A DNA stretch of 54,492 bases. It comes from Oscillospiraceae bacterium (GTDB lineage Bacteria > Bacillota > Clostridia > Oscillospirales > WRJC01). The stretch covers positions 1 to 54,492 of the forward strand of contig WRMA01000003.1 in the NCBI GenBank assembly GCA_009777355.1, given 5' to 3'. Positions 20,881-31,296 of the stretch are shown here, piece by piece; positions within the stretch are counted from its first letter, which is position 1, and the number at the start of each line of letters is the position of its first letter. Both the position numbers and the translations under genes were made by a program. The notes beneath the pieces are model-generated. The model was not told the origin of the DNA, did no database searches, and worked only from the letters and a program-made list of their open reading frames with translations.

Positions 20881-21320
20881 TTACTCCACAACTTTCGATA
20901 AAAAATAAAAATATATTTTGTCCAGTTCACGCGTGTAATCTCCAACAATATCCGCGGTTATTTTTTTAAACTTCTCATAATCGTAGCTATGCGCCATGAC
21001 GTTGCGCGCTTCAAGCATATCTATGAAAACCTGAGCGTCGGTTTCAGCGGCGTCGAAAATACCGGATTCCGCGCACTCTTTTATGACTTTACGCGGAGAG
21101 GCTTCAGTCAGCTTCAAACCCTCGTATTCCAGATAATCTTTAAGGGTTTTCCACGCCAGTTCAAACGTAAAAATAAATCTTCCGACTATTAATTCACACT
21201 CTTCATCTGAAAAATCTTCCGCAGACTTGCTTTCCGCAATCGAGCGCAGCAGGGAAAAAGCGCGCCCGAAATTCTGAAAACGCTGCTTCCAGCGAATATC
21301 TTCGTTTAAATCCAACCCAA
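20881..21320 (-). CDS. HEPN-domain protein, HI0074-like (putative toxin partner of MNT)
   Basis: RFQNFGRAFSLLRSI ... FELAWKTLKDYLEYEG ... EARNVMAHSYD = RX4HXY; likely TTG start (LDLNEDIRW); ORF track extends to 21381. Confidence 0.87.
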
Positions 21321-21463
21321 TCAACCCCCCTCGTAAAAAACGGCGATACTGTATTTTAACATTAAAAATAATTTTTGTCAACTTAATAAACCCTGTTTTT
21401 TTATAAAAATAAGCCTCTGAAAATAAAATTTATACGATTATTCTATATTTTTGCAATTATCTC

Positions 21464-21493
21464 TTGACATTATGTATCGTTGTGTGGTAGAAT
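21464..21493 (+). promoter_or_regulatory. Candidate SigA promoter of the str operon
   Basis: TTGACA-N18-TAGAAT, 55 nt upstream of the first ORF. Confidence 0.65.
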
Positions 21494-21547
21494 ATCAGGG
21501 CGTATTGTTATTTTTGCATTATATAATTGAGGAAAATTAATATTTTT

Positions 21548-21799
21548 ATGGATATAACCCGAATTTCAGACGCTGAAAAAGTCGTCGGTTTTAACCAGAC
21601 AAAAAAAGCCGTAATAAACGGCAGGGCCGAAAAAGTCTTCGCCGCCAACGACGCGGACGAACAGTTCCTTCTTCAAATAAGAAGGCTGTGCGAAGAAAAA
21701 CCCGTCGCGCTCGACGAGAGCATGACGATGGCGCAGCTCGGCTCGGCTTGCAGAATCGACGTCGGCTGCGCGGTGTGCGCGATTATCGCGCGCGCATGA
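21548..21799 (+). CDS. L7Ae/YbxF-like K-turn-binding ribosomal protein
   Basis: VVGFNQTKKAVINGRAEKVFAANDADEQFLLQIRRLCEEKPVALDESMTMAQLGSACRIDVGCAVCAII; lies directly before rpsL as in other Firmicutes. Confidence 0.85.
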   Translation: MDITRISDAEKVVGFNQTKKAVINGRAEKVFAANDADEQFLLQIRRLCEEKPVALDESMTMAQLGSACRIDVGCAVCAIIARA

Positions 21800-21898
21800 C
21801 AGAAAAACACTTTTGAAACAACCTGAAATTTAAATCTTAAATTTCTGTTTGTATAAATTAAATTATCTATTATAAAAGAAAGAGAGGTGAAAAATTGC

Positions 21899-22321
21899 GT
21901 GCCGACTTTTAACCAGTTAGTAAGACGCGGAAGGGAAAAATCCGTTTTCAAGTCGAAGTCTCCCGTTCTTCAGAGGAGCGTGAATCTAAAGAAAAATATT
22001 ACGATAGATTTGCCTTCGCCGCAGAAAAGGGGCGTTTGCACGAAAGTGCAGACTAAAACTCCGAGGAAGCCGAACTCCGCCCTGCGCAAGGTCGCGAGGG
22101 TGAGGAGCGTAAACGGAATGGAGGTCTGGGGATATATCCCGGGAATAGGGCATAATCTGCAGGAGCACTCGGTCGTCCTTCTGAGAGGCGGAAGAGTCCG
22201 CGACCTGCCGGGGGTGCGTTACCATATCGTTAGGGGAACGCTCGACACACAGGGAGTCGCGAACCGTAAGCAGGGCCGTTCCAAATACGGCGCGAAGAGA
22301 GCGAAAGCCGCGGGCAGATAA
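21899..22321 (+). CDS. rpsL: 30S ribosomal protein S12
   Basis: (GTG)[12 protein letters not shown]...[28 protein letters not shown]...[26 protein letters not shown] upstream. Confidence 0.97.
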   Translation: MPTFNQLVRRGREKSVFKSKSPVLQRSVNLKKNITIDLPSPQKRGVCTKVQTKTPRKPNSALRKVARVRSVNGMEVWGYIPGIGHNLQEHSVVLLRGGRVRDLPGVRYHIVRGTLDTQGVANRKQGRSKYGAKRAKAAGR

Positions 22322-22488
22322 AAGATTTCCAAAACAGAATAATTGGCGCGCTGAATAATTTAGTTTATATAAGCAGTAATTATACGGACGCCGAACGGCC
22401 GCGGAGATTTCATTTAATAAATCTTATATAAATCTGCCGCGCCGAAGTACCAATGAATTCAAAAATATTTGTGAAGGAGGGAAGAAGT

Positions 22489-22959
22489 GTGCCGAGAAGA
22501 GGTAATGTTCCTAAAAGAGACGTTTTGCCGGACCCGTTATATAATTCGAAATTAGTTACCAAGCTGATAAATAATATAATGCTCGACGGCAAAAAAGGCA
22601 TAGCGCAGACTATCGTTTACGACGCTTTTAAAACGGTCGAGTCGAAATCCGGGAAAAACCCGCTTGAAGCGTTCCAGAGCGCGCTCGATAATATAATGCC
22701 GTCTCTCGAAGTTAAGGCGAGAAGAATGGGCGGTTCGACTTATCAGGTTCCTATGGAAGTGCGCAACGAGAGAAGACAGACCCTCGGGCTGCGCTGGATA
22801 ACGGCGTTCTCGAGAGCGAGAGGCGAGAAGAAAATGAGCGACAGGCTCGCGGGGGAGATACTCGACGCGATTAACAACGCGGGAGCGTCCGTGAAGAGAC
22901 GGGACGATATGCACAGAATGGCGGAGGCCAACAGGGCTTTCGCGCACTACAGATGGTGA
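22489..22959 (+). CDS. rpsG: 30S ribosomal protein S7
   Basis: (GTG)[30 protein letters not shown]...[20 protein letters not shown]. Confidence 0.96.
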   Translation: MPRRGNVPKRDVLPDPLYNSKLVTKLINNIMLDGKKGIAQTIVYDAFKTVESKSGKNPLEAFQSALDNIMPSLEVKARRMGGSTYQVPMEVRNERRQTLGLRWITAFSRARGEKKMSDRLAGEILDAINNAGASVKRRDDMHRMAEANRAFAHYRW

Positions 22960-22966
22960 TTTATCA

Positions 22967-22987
22967 GGGCGCGCAGCGCGCGTCCGC
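22967..22987 (+). repeat. Solitary REP-like hairpin GGGCGCGC-AGC-GCGCGTCCGC
   Basis: Same stem as copies A/B (GGGCGCGC-ATT-GCGCGTCCGC), changed loop, no GTAG foot. Confidence 0.6.
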
Positions 22988-23017
22988 AGCAGAAAGAGAA
23001 AGAGAGAAGATTTTTTC

Positions 23018-25084
23018 ATGCCACGAGAATACAGCTTGGAAAATACCCGCAATATAGGTATAATGGCTCATATTGACGCCGGTAAGACCACTACGAGCGA
23101 GCGTATTTTATATTACACGGGAAAAACGCACAGGGTCGGCGAGGTTCACGACGGCGCGGCCACGATGGACTGGATGGAGCTTGAACAGGAGAGGGGCATA
23201 ACGATAACGTCGGCCGCCACTACCTGTTTCTGGAAAGATAACAGAATAAATATAATAGACACGCCGGGGCACGTTGATTTCACGGTCGAGGTCGAAAGGT
23301 CTCTGCGGGTTCTTGACGGAGCCGTGACCGTTTTCTGCGCTAAGGGCGGCGTCGAGCCTCAGTCCGAGACCGTCTGGAGACAGGCGGACAGATACGGGGT
23401 TCCCCGGATGGCCTATGTGAACAAGATGGATATAACGGGAGCGAATTTTTTCCGGGTTGTTTCTATGATGAAGGACCGGCTCAAAGCGAACGCCGTGCCG
23501 ATTCAAATCCCGGTAGGTTCGGAAGAAAATTTCAGGGGAATAATAGATATCGTCGAGATGAAGTCCTATATTTACGAAGACGAGATGGGCGTTAATATCA
23601 CGGTCGGGGAGATTCCGGAGGATTATATCGACAAGGCCCTCGAATACAGGGCGTCGATGGTCGAAGCGATCGCGGACGCGACTGAAGAGATTCTCGAAAA
23701 ATATCTTGAAGGAAACGAGCTGACCGAAGAAGAAATCAAGAGCGCGATAAGGCTGAACTCTATTTCCGGTAAAATAGTGCCGGTGGTGTGCGGAACGTCC
23801 TATAAAAACAAGGGCGTTCAGAAGCTTCTGGACGCGATTATAGACTATATGCCCTCGCCGGTCGATATTCCGGACGTTACGGGAATAAATCCCAGAAACG
23901 AAAAAGAAGAAACGAGAAAGACCTCGGATTCCGAATCTTTCGCCGCTCTCGCGTTTAAAATCGCGACGGACGAGTTCTTCGGCAGGCTGTGCTTTATAAG
24001 GGTATACTCGGGGACTATTAAGACCGGAGCGACTGTCTATAACGCGACGAAAGGCGAGAGGGAGCGTCTGGGAAGGCTGGTTCTGATGCACTCTAACCAC
24101 AGGCAGGACGTCGACCAGATTTACGCCGGGGATATCGCCGCAATCGCGGGAGTGAAGCACACGACGACGGGAGATACCCTGTGTATCGAAAATTCGCAGA
24201 TCGTTCTGGAGTCCATGGACTTTCCCGAACCGGTCATAAGAATCTCGATAGAGCCCAAAACTAAAGACGGCGAGAATAAAATGGGCATAGCCCTCGCGAA
24301 ACTCGCCGAGGAAGACCCGACGTTTAAAAGCTATACCGATAAAGACACGGGGCAGACGATTATCGCCGGAATGGGCGAGCTGCACCTCGAGATTATAGTC
24401 GGCAGGCTGCTGCGCGAGTTCAAAGTCGAGGCGAATATCGGAAAACCCCACGTGTCGTATAAAGAAACGGTGAAAAAGAGCGCGACGTCCGATATGAAAT
24501 ACGCGAGGCAGACGGGCGGCAGAGGTCAGTACGCCCACGTTAAGATTATGCTTGAACCTAACGAACCGGGGAAAGGCTACGAGTTTATAAACAAAATCGT
24601 CGGGGGAGTCGTTCCCAAAGAGTATATTCCGGCGGTAGACGCGGGAATACAGGGAGCGATGGACGCGGGGGTTTTAGCGGGATACAACGTCGTGGACGTA
24701 AAGGTAACGCTTCTCGACGGGTCTTACCACGAAGTCGATTCGAGCGACCTTGCGTTCAAAATCGCGGGGTCTATGGCGTTTAAAGAAGCGATGGGCAAGG
24801 CTATGCCGGTTCTCACCGAACCCGTGATGAAAGTCGCGGTGACGGTTCCCGACGATTACGTCGGCGACGTTCTGGGGGATTTGTCTTTAAGGCGCAGTTC
24901 CATACAGGGACTGGAAGCGGCGTCCGGCGCGCAGCAGGTCAACGCGACCGTGCCCCTCGCCGAGATGTTCGGCTATGTAAACGACCTGCGTTCGAGAACC
25001 CAGGGAAGAGGAACTTATACTATGGAGCCGAGCCATTACGAAGAAGTTCCGAATAATATCCAGGAAAAGCTCATAAACAAATAA
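23018..25084 (+). CDS. fusA: Elongation factor G
   Basis: [54 protein letters not shown]. Confidence 0.98.
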   Translation: MPREYSLENTRNIGIMAHIDAGKTTTSERILYYTGKTHRVGEVHDGAATMDWMELEQERGITITSAATTCFWKDNRINIIDTPGHVDFTVEVERSLRVLDGAVTVFCAKGGVEPQSETVWRQADRYGVPRMAYVNKMDITGANFFRVVSMMKDRLKANAVPIQIPVGSEENFRGIIDIVEMKSYIYEDEMGVNITVGEIPEDYIDKALEYRASMVEAIADATEEILEKYLEGNELTEEEIKSAIRLNSISGKIVPVVCGTSYKNKGVQKLLDAIIDYMPSPVDIPDVTGINPRNEKEETRKTSDSESFAALAFKIATDEFFGRLCFIRVYSGTIKTGATVYNATKGERERLGRLVLMHSNHRQDVDQIYAGDIAAIAGVKHTTTGDTLCIENSQIVLESMDFPEPVIRISIEPKTKDGENKMGIALAKLAEEDPTFKSYTDKDTGQTIIAGMGELHLEIIVGRLLREFKVEANIGKPHVSYKETVKKSATSDMKYARQTGGRGQYAHVKIMLEPNEPGKGYEFINKIVGGVVPKEYIPAVDAGIQGAMDAGVLAGYNVVDVKVTLLDGSYHEVDSSDLAFKIAGSMAFKEAMGKAMPVLTEPVMKVAVTVPDDYVGDVLGDLSLRRSSIQGLEAASGAQQVNATVPLAEMFGYVNDLRSRTQGRGTYTMEPSHYEEVPNNIQEKLINK

Positions 25085-25107
25085 TAGTTAATAAAAATTA
25101 AAAAATT

Positions 25108-25195
25108 GTAGGGAACGGATTTATCCGTTCCGCAACGCAGATAAATATAATTTATAATTTCTTGTTTTCACGGAACGCATAAATGCGTTCCCTAC
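25108..25195. repeat. BIME-like inverted GTAGGG-hairpin pair, copy F (inverted relative to E), between fusA and tuf
   Basis: GTAGGGAACGGATTTATCCGTTCC ... GGAACGCATAAATGCGTTCCCTAC. Confidence 0.87.
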
Positions 25196-25293
25196 AGGCA
25201 AAAATCCAACCCGTTGTTCGCATTAATAATTAAAATAATTAAAATAATATTTAAAGCTTAAATTTAAATAGTTTAAAGGAGGAAAACTTTAAC

Positions 25294-26499
25294 ATGGCAA
25301 AAGCTAAATTTGAAAGAACCAAGCCCCACGTAAATATAGGAACCGTAGGTCACGTCGACCACGGTAAGACCACGCTTACGGCGGCAATCACCAAGACACT
25401 GGCTATGGCTGACGGCATAAACGAATTTATGAGATACGACCAAATCGACAACGCTCCCGAGGAAAAAGCGAGAGGTATTACAATCAACACGAGACACGTA
25501 GAGTATCAGACCGAGAACAGACACTACGCGCACGTCGACTGTCCCGGGCACGCGGACTATATCAAGAACATGATTACCGGCGCGGCCCAGATGGACGGGG
25601 CGATACTCGTCGTCGGAGGAGACGACGGGCCGATGCAGCAGACGAGGGAGCATATACTTCTCGCCCGTCAGGTGGGAGTTCCCTCGATAGTCGTGTTTAT
25701 CAACAAGGCCGACTTAGTCGACGACGAAGAGCTTCTTGACCTGGTCGAAATGGAAATAAGGGATTTATTGAATCAATACGATTTCCCCGGCGACGACACG
25801 CCTATAGTGAGAGGTTCCGCGAGAAACGCTCTCGAAAGCGCGTCGACCGACACGAGCTCTCCCGAGTATAAGTGCGTGCTTGATTTGATGGCCGCGGTGG
25901 ACGCTTTTGTCCCGACTCCCGACAGAGCCGCGGACCTGCCGTTCCTGATGCCTGTCGAGGACGTGTTCTCGATTACGGGAAGAGGAACGGTCGCGACGGG
26001 AAGAGTCGAGAGGGGAACTCTCAAACTCAACGAAGAAATCGAAATCGTCGGGCTTATGGACCAGCCGAGAAAGACAGTCGCTACGGGAATCGAAATGTTC
26101 AGGAAACTTCTCGATTCGACGACCGCGGGAGACAACACGGGTATCCTGCTCAGAGGCGTGAACAAAACCGATATAGAAAGAGGTCAGGTTCTCGCTAAAC
26201 CGGGTACTATCAAGCCTCACAAAAATTTCAAAGGTCAGGTCTATGTTTTAACCGAAAAAGAAGGCGGACGTAAGAAACCGTTCTTTAATAACTACAGACC
26301 GCAGTTCTATTTCAGGACGACCGACGTTACGGGTATAATCACTCTGCCGGAAGACGTCGAAATGTGCAACCCGGGCGACAACGTCGTTATGAGCGTAAGC
26401 TTGATTACGCCGATAGCAATCGAAAAAGGACTGAGATTCGCTATAAGAGAAGGCGGAAGAACGGTAGGTTCGGGCGTCGTCGTTGAAATCGACGAGTAA
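25294..26499 (+). CDS. tuf: Elongation factor Tu
   Basis: [60 protein letters not shown]. Confidence 0.98.
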   Translation: MAKAKFERTKPHVNIGTVGHVDHGKTTLTAAITKTLAMADGINEFMRYDQIDNAPEEKARGITINTRHVEYQTENRHYAHVDCPGHADYIKNMITGAAQMDGAILVVGGDDGPMQQTREHILLARQVGVPSIVVFINKADLVDDEELLDLVEMEIRDLLNQYDFPGDDTPIVRGSARNALESASTDTSSPEYKCVLDLMAAVDAFVPTPDRAADLPFLMPVEDVFSITGRGTVATGRVERGTLKLNEEIEIVGLMDQPRKTVATGIEMFRKLLDSTTAGDNTGILLRGVNKTDIERGQVLAKPGTIKPHKNFKGQVYVLTEKEGGRKKPFFNNYRPQFYFRTTDVTGIITLPEDVEMCNPGDNVVMSVSLITPIAIEKGLRFAIREGGRTVGSGVVVEIDE

Positions 26500-26500
26500 T

Positions 26501-26534
26501 CTTACTTTTCTTTTTATGAAAAAAGAAAAGTAAG
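26501..26534 (+). repeat. Palindrome CTTACTTTTCTTTTT..AAAAAGAAAAGTAAG (copy R1)
   Basis: Directly after the tuf stop; also at 32412..32443 and 51262..51295. Confidence 0.8.
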
Positions 26535-26606
26535 CAAAAGAAAAAAGTAAAATTAAAGATTACCCGGTTGAAATAAATCGGGTAATTTTTGCTTGGGTGA
26601 ATTTTT

Positions 26607-27335
26607 ATGATAAGAAATATATTTTTGGACGCGGGCTATACCCTTGTTTATCCGAAGGCTCACTCCTGGTTCTATCCTACGGATTTTTTTGATTACTGCC
26701 CTCAAGATTTATTTTTAGAAATAGAAAAAAGCGAAAAATATAAAGAATTATATCTTGAAGGCTATAAGTTTCTTGACGAAAATCATTTGCTGAAAGACGA
26801 AAACGACGAATGTGAAGTCTTTGCCGGTTTCTATAAAATTATTCTAACGGCTTTTCCCGAGCTTGAAATCGGCGAAGATAAAATTAAAAAAATAGCGGAG
26901 AGTATCGTTTTTAACTATGATAAGTTTAATTTATACGGCGACGTGAAAATTATGCTTGACAAATGGAAAAGCGATGATTATAAGCTTGGGATAATATCGG
27001 ACACCTGGCCGTCTCTTGTCGGCTGCTTTAAAAATCTCGGGATTTATGATTATTTCGACGTATTTGTGATGTCGTGCGATTACGGGGTCTGGAAGCCTCA
27101 CGAAAAAATGTATCTTTCGGCTCTCGGGCCGTTAAACGCAAGGGGCGAAGAATCTGTTTTTATAGACGATTATATAGAAAATCTCGACGGGGCGTCGAAA
27201 TTTTCTATAAACCCCGTTCAAATCGCGAGAAAAGGCAATAGTTTTTCCGGAGAGTTTAATAAATCAAAAGAGGAAAAGTACCCGAAATTTGAAAATCTTC
27301 CGGAAATTGACGGATATATATCGAATATTTCGTAA
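26607..27335 (+). CDS. HAD-superfamily hydrolase
   Basis: IFLDAGYTLVYP, LGIISDTWPSL, KPHEKMYLSAL, FIDDYIENLDGA. Confidence 0.85.
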   Translation: MIRNIFLDAGYTLVYPKAHSWFYPTDFFDYCPQDLFLEIEKSEKYKELYLEGYKFLDENHLLKDENDECEVFAGFYKIILTAFPELEIGEDKIKKIAESIVFNYDKFNLYGDVKIMLDKWKSDDYKLGIISDTWPSLVGCFKNLGIYDYFDVFVMSCDYGVWKPHEKMYLSALGPLNARGEESVFIDDYIENLDGASKFSINPVQIARKGNSFSGEFNKSKEEKYPKFENLPEIDGYISNIS

Positions 27336-27453
27336 AAATATAAATAAATTCAAAATTTTGTTACAATTTTAACGAAAATTGCGTGTATAATATAATAGTT
27401 GTTAATAATCTAAACATAACTAATAAAATTAAAATACGAGGTGTATAAAAAAA

Positions 27454-28644
27454 ATGCAGGCGCTGAATAAAAAAACAATAGAAGACATAAACGCGCGGGG
27501 GAAAAAAGTTTTGGTACGCTGCGATTTCAACGTGCCGATAAGCGGCGGTAAAATCGACGACGTAAAGAGAATCGCCGAATCGCTCCCGACAATCAAATAT
27601 CTTGCGGGAGAAGGAGCGAGGGTTATACTGTGCTCTCATCTGGGACGTCCTAAGGGCAGGTTCGACCCGAAATTTTCGCTTAAAATAGTCGCGGAGAAGC
27701 TCGCGGAGCTTCTGGGTCAAACCGTCGCGATGGCTTCGGACGTTATCGGCGAGGACGCGAAGGCGAAGGCTTCGGCCCTTAAAGACGGGGAAATCATGCT
27801 TCTCGAAAACGTGAGATTTCACGACGAGGAAGAAAAGAACGACCCCGAGTTTTCAAAGTCGCTGGCTTCGCTCGCGGAAATTTACGTAAACGACGCTTTC
27901 GGCACGGCGCACAGGGCGCACAGCTCGACTGCGGGAGTCGCGGCTTATCTGCCGGCAGTCGCGGGGTATTTAATAAATAAAGAGATTTCAGTTATGGGCG
28001 GCGCGCTTTCAGAACCGAAAAAGCCGTTCGTCGCAATACTCGGCGGAGCGAAGGTGTCCGATAAAATCGGAGTAATAAATAATCTTTTGGGTAAAGTGGA
28101 CGCTCTGCTTATCGGCGGCGCGATGACCTATACTTTCGTCAAGGCGAACGGAGGTCAGATAGGCTACTCCCTCTGCGAAAACGATAAGTTATATACCGCG
28201 AGGGAAATCGTCGAAAAAGCAAAGGAAGCGAACGTCAGGCTGCTTCTTCCAATCGACCATTTAGCCGCGGACGCTTTCAAAAACGACGCGAACCAAAAAG
28301 AATGTTTCGGCGCGTGCATACCGGACGGATGGCAGGGTATGGACATAGGACCCGAAACGGTTAATTTATATTCGGGCGTCATAAAAGAAGCCGCGACTAT
28401 AATCTGGAACGGGCCTATGGGGGTTTTCGAGTTTGACAATTTCGCGAACGGAACAAAAGAAATCGCCAGGGCGATTTCGGAGAGCGGCGCGGTTTCGATT
28501 ATCGGCGGCGGCGATTCTGCGGCGGCTGTGGAAAAAATGGGATACGCGGACAAAGTCACGCATATATCGACCGGCGGCGGAGCGGCCCTCGAGTTTCTAG
28601 AAGGTTTGGAACTTCCCGGTATCGCGTGTTTAAACGACAGATAA
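27454..28644 (+). CDS. pgk: Phosphoglycerate kinase
   Basis: [51 protein letters not shown]. Confidence 0.97.
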   Translation: MQALNKKTIEDINARGKKVLVRCDFNVPISGGKIDDVKRIAESLPTIKYLAGEGARVILCSHLGRPKGRFDPKFSLKIVAEKLAELLGQTVAMASDVIGEDAKAKASALKDGEIMLLENVRFHDEEEKNDPEFSKSLASLAEIYVNDAFGTAHRAHSSTAGVAAYLPAVAGYLINKEISVMGGALSEPKKPFVAILGGAKVSDKIGVINNLLGKVDALLIGGAMTYTFVKANGGQIGYSLCENDKLYTAREIVEKAKEANVRLLLPIDHLAADAFKNDANQKECFGACIPDGWQGMDIGPETVNLYSGVIKEAATIIWNGPMGVFEFDNFANGTKEIARAISESGAVSIIGGGDSAAAVEKMGYADKVTHISTGGGAALEFLEGLELPGIACLNDR

Positions 28645-28652
28645 TTTAAGAT

Positions 28653-29876
28653 TTATATTTTGGCCAGCAGACAGACCGAGTGGGCGGCTATGCCGGTTTT
28701 GTTGCCGGTAAAACCGAGGCGCTCTTCTGTTTTCGCCTTGATATTTATATCAGACTCCGGGATTTTCAGAACCCCGCTTAAATTTCTGCGTATCGCGGCT
28801 TTATAGTCTGATAGTTTCGGCTCCTGTAAAACAACGGTACAGTCGATATTTGAAATCGTATAATTATAGTCTTTCTGTATAAGCTCCGAGATTTGTTTTA
28901 ATAAAACTTCGGAGCTTATATTTTTATACTTATCGAGATTATCGGGGAAAAATTCGCCTATATCCCCGAGTCCGGCCGCTCCAAGAAGCGAATCTATAAC
29001 CGCGTGAATTAAAACGTCCGCGTCCGAATGTCCAATCAGACCGATATTATTATTGGGGATTTCGATTCCTCCCAGTATTAATTTGCGGTTTTCAGAAAGC
29101 CGGTGAACGTCGTATCCGTGACCTGTTCTATATTTAATATATTTATCCTGATTTAAAAATTCCAAGTCCTGCCTGTCCGTTATTTTTATATTATATCTCG
29201 ACGTTTCGACGATATTAACTATATGCCCGGAATTTTCGACTATTGCGCAGTCGTCGGTTATATTACTAATATTATCTTCTATGCATTTATTTAAAGCGTT
29301 TATATATAGATTTTTTCCGAAAATCTGCGGCGTTTGAACAGAGTATAATAAATTTCTGTCGGCCGTTCCGGTTATATTATTACGGGAATCTGCAAATTTA
29401 ATTGTGTCCGTTATTTTTGTTCCCGCAGTCGCCGCCCCCGTTTCAAAAGCTTTAAGCAAAACTTTTTCTATGTCTTGTTCTGAAATAAAGCATCTCGCGC
29501 CGTCGTGAACCGCGATAAAGTCTATATCTTCGCCGACTTTTTCAACCGCTTTCGCGACAGACTCGAGACGGGTTTCACCCCCGGGAATTATATTTTTGAC
29601 TTTCTTAAATTTATTTTTGTTTATAATCTCACGTATTTTTTCCGTGTCTTCGGGTCTTGACGCTATAATTATCTCGTTTATATAACCGCATAACTCAAAG
29701 ACCGTCAGAGTTTTTTCAATAACGGTCTTTTTGTTATTATTTTGATTCGTTTCTATTTCTATAAACTGCTTTGACTGCCCTGAATCGTCAAAGCCCATGC
29801 GCGAGCTTTTTCCCGCCGCCGCAATAATCGCGCAGACTTTATAATTATTATAATTATTCAGAGTCCGCATAATCAA
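28653..29876 (-). CDS. ispDF: Bifunctional IspD/IspF (MEP pathway)
   Basis: IIAAAGKSSRMG and DFIAVHDGARCFIS (IspD); GHGYDVHRL, GHSDADVLIHAVIDSLLGAAGLGDIGEFFPD (IspF). Confidence 0.94.
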   Translation of the reverse strand: MIMRTLNNYNNYKVCAIIAAAGKSSRMGFDDSGQSKQFIEIETNQNNNKKTVIEKTLTVFELCGYINEIIIASRPEDTEKIREIINKNKFKKVKNIIPGGETRLESVAKAVEKVGEDIDFIAVHDGARCFISEQDIEKVLLKAFETGAATAGTKITDTIKFADSRNNITGTADRNLLYSVQTPQIFGKNLYINALNKCIEDNISNITDDCAIVENSGHIVNIVETSRYNIKITDRQDLEFLNQDKYIKYRTGHGYDVHRLSENRKLILGGIEIPNNNIGLIGHSDADVLIHAVIDSLLGAAGLGDIGEFFPDNLDKYKNISSEVLLKQISELIQKDYNYTISNIDCTVVLQEPKLSDYKAAIRRNLSGVLKIPESDINIKAKTEERLGFTGNKTGIAAHSVCLLAKI

Positions 29877-30408
29877 ACCCCAGTTTAAGAGCTTTTATAT
29901 TCATGTCAAGCAAGCGTTTTTTTGATTCGGGCAGACTTTTTTCGAGAGACGCCGCGAACTCGTCGAACGTGAAAATTCCGGTCGCCGAAATTAATTTGCC
30001 GAGCATTATAACATTCATCGGAACATTATGTTCATATGACAAATCAGTCGCTGGGATATAATATTTATTTATATCTTCTCTTTCGCTTTTTTCGCTCACG
30101 AGAGAACTGTTGCAGATTAAACAGCCGTCTTTTGCGATTGTTTTGTGAAACTTCAAATAAGACGGCAGATTCATGGCGATGAGAATATCCGGATTATCAG
30201 TCACCGGGGAGCCCATATCGCCGTCTGAAATTATAACCGTGCAGTTTGACGTTCCGCCGCGCATTTCCGCTCCGTACGACGGTATGCAGCTCACTTTTTT
30301 GTCCAGATACATTCCCGTAAGAGCGAGCTGTTTCCCTATGAACTGAACCCCCTGACCTCCAAACCCCGCCGCTATAATACTATATGTTTTAATTTTATTT
30401 TCAGGCAT
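29854..30408 (-). CDS. 2-oxoacid:acceptor oxidoreductase, gamma subunit
   Basis: [34 protein letters not shown]. Confidence 0.88.
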   Translation of the reverse strand: MPENKIKTYSIIAAGFGGQGVQFIGKQLALTGMYLDKKVSCIPSYGAEMRGGTSNCTVIISDGDMGSPVTDNPDILIAMNLPSYLKFHKTIAKDGCLICNSSLVSEKSEREDINKYYIPATDLSYEHNVPMNVIMLGKLISATGIFTFDEFAASLEKSLPESKKRLLDMNIKALKLGFDYADSE

Positions 30409-31168
30409 TATTTTCCACCTCCGGTTTTTTATTTAATTCTATGTCTTTATAAACCCCAATCGGATAATACGGCATTAGATTCGTTCTCATCCATTCGAGC
30501 GATTCGACAGGAGATTTACCCCAGTTAGTCGGACAGTTAGATAATACTTCGACAATAGTAAAGCCTTTTTTCGCGATTTGATACTCGAACGCTTTTTTAA
30601 TCGCTTTTTTTGCGGCGCGTATATTTTTAACGCAGTCCGCCGAAACCCTTTCGGCGTAGGCCACGCCGTCGAGAGTAGAAAGCATTTCGCATACTCTTAT
30701 GGGCAGCCCCTGAATTTCGGCCTTTCTGCCGTAGGGCGACGTACTCGTGACTTGTCCGGGCATCGTCGTCGGAGCCATCTGACCTCCGGTCATGCCGTAA
30801 ATCGCGTTATTTATAAATATAACCGTGATATTCTCGCCTCTGGCGGCGGCGTGAACGGTTTCTGCCGTGCCTATAGCGGCGAGGTCTCCGTCTCCCTGAT
30901 AAGTGAACACGGCGTTTTCGGGATGAACTCTCTTAACTCCCGTCGCGACCGCCGGAGCTCTGCCGTGGGGCGACTGAATCATGTCGCAGTTAAAATAATT
31001 ATACGCGAAAACCGAACAGCCGACCGGCGCGATACCGACCGTTTTTCCTCTTATTTCAAGCTCGTCGAGAACCTCGGCGACCAGTCTGTGAACAACCCCG
31101 TGCATACAGCCGGAGCAGTAGTGAAACTCCCTGTCCGTCAGTGATTTTGGTCTGTCAAATACAACCAT
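30401..31168 (-). CDS. 2-oxoacid:ferredoxin oxidoreductase, beta subunit (TPP)
   Basis: FHYCSGCMHGVVHRL, YQGDGDLAAIGTAETVHAAARGENITVIFINNAIYGMTGGQ. Confidence 0.92.
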   Translation of the reverse strand: MVVFDRPKSLTDREFHYCSGCMHGVVHRLVAEVLDELEIRGKTVGIAPVGCSVFAYNYFNCDMIQSPHGRAPAVATGVKRVHPENAVFTYQGDGDLAAIGTAETVHAAARGENITVIFINNAIYGMTGGQMAPTTMPGQVTSTSPYGRKAEIQGLPIRVCEMLSTLDGVAYAERVSADCVKNIRAAKKAIKKAFEYQIAKKGFTIVEVLSNCPTNWGKSPVESLEWMRTNLMPYYPIGVYKDIELNKKPEVENNA

Positions 31169-31296
31169 CTTTATTTATCTCCTATGTTTTAATTTTTAAA
31201 AATTATAATTATTTTAATTAATCCAGAAAATAAAATATATCTTCGGATTTAATATTTATTTCGGGGAATAATTCCGGAAATAAATTATCTATAATA

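Noticed and set aside
23108-24538. 476-aa antisense ORF opposite fusA
   Set aside because: Mirror frame of a highly biased, stop-poor coding strand; Arg/His/Val-rich, no RBS or domain motifs.
17998-25195. Repeated GTAGGGAACGCA.. units as a possible CRISPR array
   Set aside because: Units are inverted pairs kilobases apart, with no regular spacers and no cas genes.
25765-26220. Antisense ORFs opposite tuf (also opposite nth, tsf, rpsG, pgk and others in the track)
   Set aside because: Same codon-bias shadow effect; all overlap confidently assigned genes.
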